64,000 nucleotides of DNA from Aureococcus anophagefferens (taxonomy: Eukaryota > Sar > Pelagophyceae > Pelagomonadales > Pelagomonadaceae), in contig NW_008705562.1 of the NCBI RefSeq assembly GCF_000186865.1, forward strand, positions 2,191,224 to 2,255,223, in the 5' to 3' direction. Below, in pieces: positions 57,573 through 64,000 of this stretch (its first letter is position 1; each line of letters starts with the position of its first letter). A program made the position numbers and the translations under genes. The notes beneath the pieces were generated by a model. The model saw only the letters and a program-made list of their open reading frames with translations, made no database searches and was not told the origin of the DNA.

Positions 57573-60500
57573 ATGCGGGACCCGGCCTTCATCCAGGGGC
57601 GCTTCAGCGCGCACGCGACGCTCATGGCCGTCTGCGCCGACGAGATGGTCGCGTGCCTCGAGGAGACGGCGGGCCTCGGGCCGAACGTGGACCAGTCCGC
57701 CGTCGGCCTCAGCCTCGAGGCGGACTCGGCCGCGCTGCGGCCCGTGCTCAAGAAGCTCGAGGGCCTCCTCGCGCGCATCGAGGAGCGGCGCGTCCGGAGC
57801 CTGCGCCTCGCCGAGATCGACGGCGACGGCGTCATCACCTACGGCGAGCCCGAGGAGGAGCGCTACGACCTGTCGCGGCCCGGGGGCCTCGCGCCGCTCC
57901 TGGACGCGCCGGAGGCGGGCGCGGGCGCGCCGCCGTCGCCCGACGACGGCGCGCGCGACATCCCCCCCCTCGGCGCCGTCGCGGCCTACGGCGGGCCCTC
58001 GCCGCTCAGCTCCGTGCGCGAGTCGCGGACCGAGCCCGGCGCCGACGGCCGGCGGGGCAGCGACGAGTGGAAGGAGGAGGGCGTGCCGTCCGAGGAGGTC
58101 GTCGCCTTCGACCACGCGTCCAAGTCGTCGACGCCCCGAGACGCGGGGGACACGGCGTCGGCGCCGTCGCGGGACCTCGCGGTCGTCGAGGCCGAGAGCG
58201 GCGCGGGCGAGGGCGCGGAGCGGTCGCCCGCGAGCGCGATGCGCGCCATCTCCGAGGGCCGCCAGCTCGCGGCCATCGCGCCGGGCCCGCCGCCCGCCGA
58301 CGACTCGCCGACGCGGTCCCACGCGAAGAGCCAGGCCATCGTGCCCGCGTCCGGCCGGCCCGCGGAGAGCCGGCGGCGGTCGACGGAGAGCTCCGCGAGC
58401 GACGCGCTCGCGCGCGCCGGCGGCCGGGCCGCGGGCGTCCTGACGCCCGAGAAGCACGCGCGCGCGGCGCCGTCCGGGCGGACGACGTGGCGCAAGGACC
58501 AGGGCGACCGCGCGAAGATCGCCGAGGAGCTGCGCGCGAAGCACCGGCCCGAGGGCATGCCCCTGCTCAAGCAGATCTCCGTCAAGACGGCCCACGCGGC
58601 CATCGGCCACGCGACGCTCCACTCCGCGCGGCACACGGAGAAGCACGGCGACGAGTCCAAGGAGCCCGCGCGGCCGCGGACGGCGCGCGACGCCAAGGCG
58701 CCGCGGACGCACACGATGATGCTCCAGAGCGAGGCGGGCAAGGCGGCCCAGACGACGGAGCTGCTCTTCCGCGCGCGCTGCCGCGAGATCTTCAACAACA
58801 TCGACGCGGACCACAGCGGCGAGATCGACCTCGAGGAGCTCGGCGTCGCGATGAAGCTCCTGGGCCGCGAGATGGCGCCCGAGGCCGTCAAGGAGATGAT
58901 GGCCAAGTTCGACAAGGACGGCGACGGCAACCTCGACATGGACGAGTTCGTCGCCCTCATGTCGGAGAAGGAGAAGGAGCGGTCCGAGCGCGCGGCGGAG
59001 GTGCTCAAGCAGCGCGCCGAGGCGATGGCGCGCCAGGGCAACATGGCCAAGCTGAAGAAGCGCATGGTCCAGACCGACGGCATCGCCATGCCCGACAACA
59101 CCTTCGTGCAGATCTGGGACATCATGGTTTTGTTATTAATCCTCGTCCTCTTCCCGCTCCTGCCGCTCATGCTCGCGTTCCCCGTGATCAGCAAGACCAT
59201 GCGCCAGTTCGACACCTACTGCGACATCGTCTTCGTCGTCGACATCGTCAAGAACTTCCACGTGGGCTACGTCGACGCGAACGACGTGCTCCACATGGAC
59301 CGGAAGGAGATCGCGCGGAACTATCTGACGGGCTGGTTCTGGCCCGACGTCGCGTCCGTGATCAGCGTGCTCAAGTGGATCGACATGGGCGACAGCGAGA
59401 CGTTCCTGTCGATTTTGAAGATGGTCAAGCTCTTCAAGCTCTTCCGGACCGCGCGGCTTTTAGACCACCTCGCGCCCTACTGGTACCAGGTCCAGGACTA
59501 CTACCACTTCCACATCTCCGACGCGTGGATCAAGCTCTGCAAGCTCTTCTTCTTCCTCATCGTCCTGGCCCACTGGATGGGCTGCGTGTCCTACGCGCTC
59601 GCGCGGTTCTGGAACTTCCCCCGGTCGTCGTGGGTCGTCGTCGCGGGTTTGGTCGACGAGGACGGCGCGAACCTGAAGACCGTCATCTCCCAGTACTCCT
59701 GGTGCGTCTGCCGCGCGCTGGGGCTCATCGTCATGGAGTCCTACGAGTCGCCCTACTCGTCGGGGACCTGCGTCGAGACCGACGGCTGGTGCACGATCGA
59801 GACGTGGACGATCCTGCTGTCGCTCTACGTGGGCTCCATCTTCTACGCGGCGCTGATCTCGAACATCTCGAGCATCGTCGGCGACATGAACGTGAGCAAG
59901 CGGCGCTTCGAGGAGATGGTCCACAACACGGACGAGTACATGATCACGAAGAACATCCCGCGCGACCTCCGGGAGCGCGTCCGCGAGTTCTACCACCTGC
60001 GCTACGCCAAGGGCCGCATCTTCGACGAGGGCCAGATCCTGGATTCGTTGAACGCGGAGCTGCGCACGGAGATCGCGTCCTACAACACGCGCGCGGTCGT
60101 GTCCGTCGTGCCGCTCCTCGCGAACAGCCCGCTCCGGTTCACGCGCGCGATGACCGTGGACATGAGCCCGACGATCTACTTCGCGCGGGACCTCGTGGTC
60201 CAGGAGGGCAACTCGGGCGACGAGATGTTCTTCATCTCCAACGGCATGGCGGAGATCCTGCTCCGCGCGTGCGGCAACGTCGCGATCCACGTCATCTCGG
60301 ACGGCTGCTACTTCGGCGAGGTGGCGGTGCTCTTCGACGGCAAGCGCACGGCGTCGATCCGCACGCTGTCCGTGACGGTCATGTACAGCCTGAGTGCGAA
60401 GTCGCTCCTCGCGGCCATCGCGGACTTCCCCGAGATCGAGGCGTACTTGCAGCGCATCGCGAAGCTCCGGCGCGACTTCTTGCTGGAGCTCGGCAAGGCC

Positions 60501-60989
60501 TTCGCCGAGGACACGCCGCTGCCGGAGAAGGACGACCCCGAGGACAAGCTCACGGGCCTCTACGGCTTCGAGGAGCAGGCGTCGGCCGCGCGGCTCACGC
60601 ACGCGAACTCGGTGTACCCGGAGTTCGACCACGCGTCGAAGACGCCGTCGCCCCAGAAGCTGACGCCGCGCGGCGGGCCGGGCCCCCCGGGCGCGCCGAA
60701 GCCGAACCTGGCGAACTCGCCGTCGAAGGGCCACCTCGCGATGCTCAAGAACCAGCCCACGAAGGCCGAGCTCGCGATCCTCGACGAGGACCGGCCCTCC
60801 GTGTCCTTCTCGCCCGCCGAGGTCCTCGAGGCCGCGTCCCAGGAGCGGGCGAAGAAGCTCCACGACAAGCAGGTGCGCCTCCTCGGCAAGGCCGAGCGCA
60901 CGCGCGCGACGGTCGTCCAGATGAAGGGCTCCGCGGGCGACCAGCGGCACAACGTCCGCAAGTTCGCGCGCGCGACGGGCCAGTTCTAA
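57573..60989 (+). CDS. Voltage-sensor cation channel with EF-hands and cyclic-nucleotide-binding domain, atypical pore
   Basis: A single exon of 1138 residues. A disordered N-terminus (to about 390) includes a degenerate EF-like DGDGVITYGE; two good EF-hands follow (DADHSGEIDLEE at about 410, DKDGDGNLDMDE at about 448). Six membrane helices: S1 at about 512, S2 with FVVDIVKNF, S3 with WFWPDVASV, S4 with ILKMVKLFKLFRTARLL (about 610-625), S5 with LFFFLIVLAHWMGCV, and S6 after the pore. A C-linker (RRFEEMVHN...PRDLRERVREFY) leads to a cyclic-nucleotide domain (about 870-965) with its phosphate cassette FGEVAVLFDGKRTASIR, keeping the key Glu and Arg. The layout is that of KCNH/HCN/CNG channels, but the filter region reads LGLIVMESYESPYSS with no GYG/GFG. 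It is probably regulated by calcium, cyclic nucleotide and voltage (inference). It ends 12 bases before the NDK stop. Confidence 0.88.
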   Translation: MRDPAFIQGRFSAHATLMAVCADEMVACLEETAGLGPNVDQSAVGLSLEADSAALRPVLKKLEGLLARIEERRVRSLRLAEIDGDGVITYGEPEEERYDLSRPGGLAPLLDAPEAGAGAPPSPDDGARDIPPLGAVAAYGGPSPLSSVRESRTEPGADGRRGSDEWKEEGVPSEEVVAFDHASKSSTPRDAGDTASAPSRDLAVVEAESGAGEGAERSPASAMRAISEGRQLAAIAPGPPPADDSPTRSHAKSQAIVPASGRPAESRRRSTESSASDALARAGGRAAGVLTPEKHARAAPSGRTTWRKDQGDRAKIAEELRAKHRPEGMPLLKQISVKTAHAAIGHATLHSARHTEKHGDESKEPARPRTARDAKAPRTHTMMLQSEAGKAAQTTELLFRARCREIFNNIDADHSGEIDLEELGVAMKLLGREMAPEAVKEMMAKFDKDGDGNLDMDEFVALMSEKEKERSERAAEVLKQRAEAMARQGNMAKLKKRMVQTDGIAMPDNTFVQIWDIMVLLLILVLFPLLPLMLAFPVISKTMRQFDTYCDIVFVVDIVKNFHVGYVDANDVLHMDRKEIARNYLTGWFWPDVASVISVLKWIDMGDSETFLSILKMVKLFKLFRTARLLDHLAPYWYQVQDYYHFHISDAWIKLCKLFFFLIVLAHWMGCVSYALARFWNFPRSSWVVVAGLVDEDGANLKTVISQYSWCVCRALGLIVMESYESPYSSGTCVETDGWCTIETWTILLSLYVGSIFYAALISNISSIVGDMNVSKRRFEEMVHNTDEYMITKNIPRDLRERVREFYHLRYAKGRIFDEGQILDSLNAELRTEIASYNTRAVVSVVPLLANSPLRFTRAMTVDMSPTIYFARDLVVQEGNSGDEMFFISNGMAEILLRACGNVAIHVISDGCYFGEVAVLFDGKRTASIRTLSVTVMYSLSAKSLLAAIADFPEIEAYLQRIAKLRRDFLLELGKAFAEDTPLPEKDDPEDKLTGLYGFEEQASAARLTHANSVYPEFDHASKTPSPQKLTPRGGPGPPGAPKPNLANSPSKGHLAMLKNQPTKAELAILDEDRPSVSFSPAEVLEAASQERAKKLHDKQVRLLGKAERTRATVVQMKGSAGDQRHNVRKFARATGQF

Positions 60990-61001
60990 CGCGGCGTCCT
61001 C

Positions 61002-61604
61002 CTAGTCGAAGGTTATGGCGGCGCCGGGCGTCTCGTAGACCCAGGGCTCGAGGGCCGCCGCCGCGGGGACGAGGCCGCCGTCGGGGAACCAGAGCGCGAG
61101 CTCGCGCGCCGCGGACGCCTCCGAGTCGGACGCGTGGACGAGGTTGCGCCGCCAGTGGCTCCCGAAGTCGCCGCGGATCGTGCCCGGCGGCGCGCCGACG
61201 GGGTCCGTCGGGCCGACGAGCGCGCGCGCGGCGCCGATCGCGCCGCGGCCCTCGAGCGCGCACGCGACGACGGGGCCCGACGCGAGGAAGACGCACGCGC
61301 GCTCGAAGAAGGGCTTCGCGCGATGCTCGTCGTAGTGGGCCTCGGCGAGCGACCGCGGCGCCACGCGCTGGCGCAGGCCCACGAGCGCGAGGCCCCGGTC
61401 CTCGAAGCGCTGCAGCAGCCGCCCGACGAGCCGCCGCTCGACGGCGTCGGGCTTCAGCAGCACGAGCGTGCGCTGCGCGAGCGTGCCGTCGTGCTCGACG
61501 GCGCGCGGCGGCGCCGTGCACAGGCGTCGCGTCGGCGCTGTGACGGCGCGCGTCGGCGCGCTTTGCGCGCGCTGCTGCGCGAGATGGCAAAGAGCTCTCC
61601 GCAT
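61002..61604 (-). CDS. Nucleoside diphosphate kinase, organelle-targeted form
   Basis: A single exon of 200 residues. It moves the gamma phosphate between nucleoside tri- and diphosphates through a phospho-His. Landmarks: RTLVLLKPDAVERRLVG at the start of the fold, the FFERACVFLASGPVVA block, VGPTDPVGAPPGTIRGDFG, and the active-site RNLVHASDS with its His, followed by ELALWFPDGG. The first about 45 residues are Arg/Ala/Ser/Thr-rich with no acidic residues, a likely mitochondrial or plastid presequence. ATG 61604 gives the full presequence; the longer frame has no ATG upstream. Confidence 0.92.
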   Translation of the reverse strand: MRRALCHLAQQRAQSAPTRAVTAPTRRLCTAPPRAVEHDGTLAQRTLVLLKPDAVERRLVGRLLQRFEDRGLALVGLRQRVAPRSLAEAHYDEHRAKPFFERACVFLASGPVVACALEGRGAIGAARALVGPTDPVGAPPGTIRGDFGSHWRRNLVHASDSEASAARELALWFPDGGLVPAAAALEPWVYETPGAAITFD

Positions 61605-61797
61605 CGCGATCAATTGCCTCTGCTGAGGCGAGTTGACATCTTGTTGATCATTGAGGTTCGTCGAGCCTTGACAGCTGCAATGGGGCTGCCCCAAAAGAAT
61701 AACTTGTGGATCCCGCGCGTGTTCTGTAGTTGGAGCTTTTGACACCCGCTCGTCGCCCGGGTCGGGTCCCGCGGCCCGGGTCCTTGACGACCCCGAG

Positions 61798-62418
61798 ATG
61801 ATCTCGGAGTCGTTCTCCTACGATTCGCCCGTGTCTGTCGCCAGCAAGCACTTCGAGGACGAGCTCGTGCGGCCGCACCCGGAACATTGCAAGGTCGTGC
61901 GCCAGCAGCCCGGCGGGGAGACGCGGGCGCGCGCGTCGCCGACGCCGATCATCACCGCGGGGGCGGACCCCAAGACGCCCGCGGCGCGGCACCCGCTGCA
62001 GAGCCCGCGCGCGATCCCCGGCCGCGCCCGACGGCGGAGCACGCGCGGCGACGAGGGCGCGCGGACCAAGCCGAAGCCGCCGCCGCCGCCGAGCCCGCCC
62101 AAGGGCAATCGGCGGCCCCTCGTCGTGACCCAGGACCCGAAGAGCGCCTTCGTCGACATCGTCGTCGAGCCGCGCGGCGCGGGCCGCCGCCGCGGGCCGC
62201 CGCTCCCGCCGATCCCGACGCCGACGCCGGAGCACTCGGCGGCGGACATCGAGGCCCCCGAATGCTCCGTGACGCGGGCGCCGACGCCCCAGCTCGCCGA
62301 CAAGAAGCCGGTCTTTGACGACGGTGGACATTGGGGCCACTTCCTCTACTTGGACGAGAAAGGCGCGCACCCCTGCAGCTGGCTGAAGCGCAACCCAAAG
62401 GCGCCGCGGCCGGCCTGA
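61798..62418 (+). CDS. Unknown Pro-rich protein
   Basis: A single exon of 206 residues with no recognised family. The N-terminus (SESFSYDSPVSVASKHFEDE) is mixed; the middle is Pro/Arg-rich (KPKPPPPPSPPKGNRR); the C-terminus is the most protein-like part, with DDGGHWGHFLYLDEK and a HPCSWLKRNP motif. Possibly a scaffold with SH3/WW-binding Pro motifs. The start codon lies 193 bases from the divergent NDK start. Confidence 0.5.
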   Translation: MISESFSYDSPVSVASKHFEDELVRPHPEHCKVVRQQPGGETRARASPTPIITAGADPKTPAARHPLQSPRAIPGRARRRSTRGDEGARTKPKPPPPPSPPKGNRRPLVVTQDPKSAFVDIVVEPRGAGRRRGPPLPPIPTPTPEHSAADIEAPECSVTRAPTPQLADKKPVFDDGGHWGHFLYLDEKGAHPCSWLKRNPKAPRPA

Positions 62419-62547
62419 GCGCCGCCCCCGCCGCGAGGCGCGAGTGCCCGATATCCGCTTGCCCGCGCCGCCCCCTTCTGTGACGACCGGGACCTCCCAA
62501 GACGGGACGTCCCCTCCGCGAGAGCCTGTTCTCTAATTTGCTTGGAT

Positions 62548-64000
62548 TTACTGGATCGCGCCGTTCAAGTTGCGGAAGAATTGCGGATAGAGCGCGGCGT
62601 AGCGCGCGCGGGACCGGACGGCGAGCACGACGCAGAGCAACGTCGCAAAGGCCGCGAGCGCGGCGGCGACGAGCGCGGCGTTGAGGAAGCACCCGCGGCC
62701 GACGCACGTCGCCGACGCCGCGAGGCCCTGGCTTTTGATCTCTCTCTGGTAGAGCGAGCCGAAGAGGAGCGTGGCCATGAGGTAGGAGGCGGCGCCTTCC
62801 GCCAGAGAGCCCGCGCTGTAAAGTGATGCGAAGGACGCGAAGCCCCATATCTCGGAATAACACGGCACGATGCCGCCGTTCAATCCTCCGTAGGCGTAGC
62901 CGCCGACGACCACCGCGCCGTACAAAGACGCGGGCGTGCCGATCGCGAGAAGTCCCATGGCCGCCGCCGTCAGGGCGCAGAAAAAGGCGAGCGTCGCGGG
63001 CCGCGGCGCGCCCCGCGCCGCGAGCAAGTGGTCGCCCAGGGCGCCGGCGCTGAGCCTGCCGAGGCAGTTGCAGACGCTCAGGATACTCACGAACGCGTCC
63101 TCCGTGCCCTCGGGCAGGCTGGGAACCGCGGGCACGATCTGGCCCAGGTTGTTGATGAGGATGAGGCCCGGGCCCGAGGAGCAGACGAAGGCGACGAAGA
63201 GGATGCAAAAGTCCTTCGTGCGGATCGCGTCGAGGAACGCAAAGTCGGGCGCGTCCGAGGCCCGCGGCTCTTCGGAAAGGAGCGGCGCCTCGAGGGCCGA
63301 GGCCTTGGCGCCCGGGTCCGGGTCGGCGCGCGAGCGCAGGAACGCGAGGACGCAGCAGAAGATCGCGGCGACGAGAGCGCCGAGCGCGACGCGCCCGGTT
63401 CCCGCGGCGGCGGCCGAGCTGAATTGCATGGCGAGCGCCGCGGCGACGAGAGAGAACGCGAGGAAGCCCGTCAGGCCGAGCGCGACGGCGAGGCCGCGCG
63501 CGGCGGCGGCGCGCGTCTCCGCGTCGCGGCCCGGCTCCGGCGCGTCGGCGTTGCGCGCGGTCGCGGCGAGGTACACGGCCGCGAACGCGACGTTCGCGAG
63601 CGCGATGGCGAGCACGAAGGGCGCGACGCGCGGCCGGNNNNNNNNNNNNNNNNNNNNNNNNNNNNNNNNNNNNNNNNNNNNNNNNNNAGCGCCAGGCCCC
63701 GATGCTCGGGGAACGCGCGGCCCGTGGATGAGACGATTGGCACATCTAGCGTCAAGGCCATCTGGCCCTGGAGCAAGTGCAGAACACAGAGCACAGCGTA
63801 GGGGCAACGCCAGCCGTCGAGCGCGGCCCAGAGCGGCAGCCAGCCGGCGACGCCGAGGCAGGCGCCGAGCGCGACGACGGGCCTCGGGCCGACGCGGTCC
63901 GTAAGCATGCCCATGTGCAACCCAACGGTTGCGCCGACGTTCGAGAGCGTTCCCAGTAGGTCGAGTTGTGTTTGCGGCAGGTGGAATTTTGCCTTGAGCG
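62548..64000 (-). CDS. MFS transporter, nodulin-like type (5' end outside window)
   Basis: The minus-strand frame continues past 64000. Visible are the first helices with a GMLTDRVGPRPVVALG loop (the motif-A loop of MFS proteins), then after a 50-N gap an internal helix pair, a long charged central loop (DPDPGAKASALEAPLLSEEP) and a second six-helix half with FCILFVAFVCSSGPGLILINNLGQI and CNCLGRLSAGALGD, another motif-A-like loop. The stop is TAA at 62548-62550. The second-half features match the nodulin-like/NFD4 group of eukaryotic MFS proteins; the substrate is unknown. The frames on either side of the N gap differ, so the gap is of unknown length or contains an intron. Confidence 0.75.
   Translation of the reverse strand, partial: AQGKIPPAANTTRPTGNALERRRNRWVAHGHAYGPRRPEARRRARRLPRRRRLAAALGRARRLALPLRCALCSALAPGPDGLDARCANRLIHGPRVPRASGPGAXXXXXXXXXXXXXXXXXRPRVAPFVLAIALANVAFAAVYLAATARNADAPEPGRDAETRAAAARGLAVALGLTGFLAFSLVAAALAMQFSSAAAAGTGRVALGALVAAIFCCVLAFLRSRADPDPGAKASALEAPLLSEEPRASDAPDFAFLDAIRTKDFCILFVAFVCSSGPGLILINNLGQIVPAVPSLPEGTEDAFVSILSVCNCLGRLSAGALGDHLLAARGAPRPATLAFFCALTAAAMGLLAIGTPASLYGAVVVGGYAYGGLNGGIVPCYSEIWGFASFASLYSAGSLAEGAASYLMATLLFGSLYQREIKSQGLAASATCVGRGCFLNAALVAAALAAFATLLCVVLAVRSRARYAALYPQFFRNLNGAIQ
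63638..63687. other. Assembly gap (50 N)
   Basis: A fixed 50-N placeholder inside the MFS transporter gene, so the true length is unknown. Confidence 0.99.

Noticed and set aside
53990..61543. A 2517-codon plus-strand open frame across the STAND and channel genes
   Set aside because: It is antisense to the STAND gene and out of frame with the channel; it is Arg/Ala-rich with no domain, an effect of very high GC.

Overview
This is a nuclear DNA window from a GC-rich, gene-dense unicellular eukaryote. I infer a stramenopile alga of the pelagophyte type (Aureococcus anophagefferens or a relative). The evidence is very high coding GC, mostly intron-poor genes packed tail-to-tail with gaps of a few bases, stramenopile-style Pro/Ser/Thr-rich giant surface proteins, and above all seven copies of a short terminal-inverted-repeat element that each form a spliceosomal intron ('introner' elements, known from Aureococcus and Micromonas). 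The species name is inference. Three runs of N show this is a draft scaffold.

Left part (1-10044): the L7Ae end of a SECIS-binding protein 2 (selenoprotein synthesis); a GH32 fructosidase with three introner introns, head-to-head with a ketohexokinase (a candidate fructose-release/fructose-phosphorylation pair); an unknown acidic protein; and a Patched/NPC1-like RND protein. From 10141 to 26308 one minus-strand gene encodes an about 5350-residue polycystin-1-like surface protein: signal peptide, seven LamG repeats, long Pro/Ser linkers, duplicated small domains, REJ-like region, GPS-like motif and several membrane segments.

Middle (27066-39371): RPTOR (mTORC1 subunit) with two introner introns, head-to-head with a SAM-domain MAP3K with one introner; NudC; and a potassium-dependent sodium/calcium exchanger with a complete voltage-sensor module between its two alpha repeats, with an introner between the S3 and S4 coding regions.

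Right part (40099-64000): a BAR-like protein; ANAPC13 (small, two exons) overlapping a PLP aminotransferase tail-to-tail; an unknown zinc-binding protein; a RING protein overlapping a SEN1-type helicase tail-to-tail; VPS51; TDP1 with an N-terminal zinc finger; a basic/acidic unknown; a STAND NTPase-WD40 protein; an EF-hand/cyclic-nucleotide channel with an unusual pore; a mitochondrial-type nucleoside diphosphate kinase; an unknown; and the 3' part of an MFS transporter running off the window.

The genes do not form one pathway. The recurring themes are introners spliced in either orientation, frequent GC-AG splice sites, compact convergent gene pairs, and multi-domain membrane proteins linked to calcium or voltage signalling. 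Exon models were checked by reading-frame continuity and by expected family residues across each junction; no transcript data were available.
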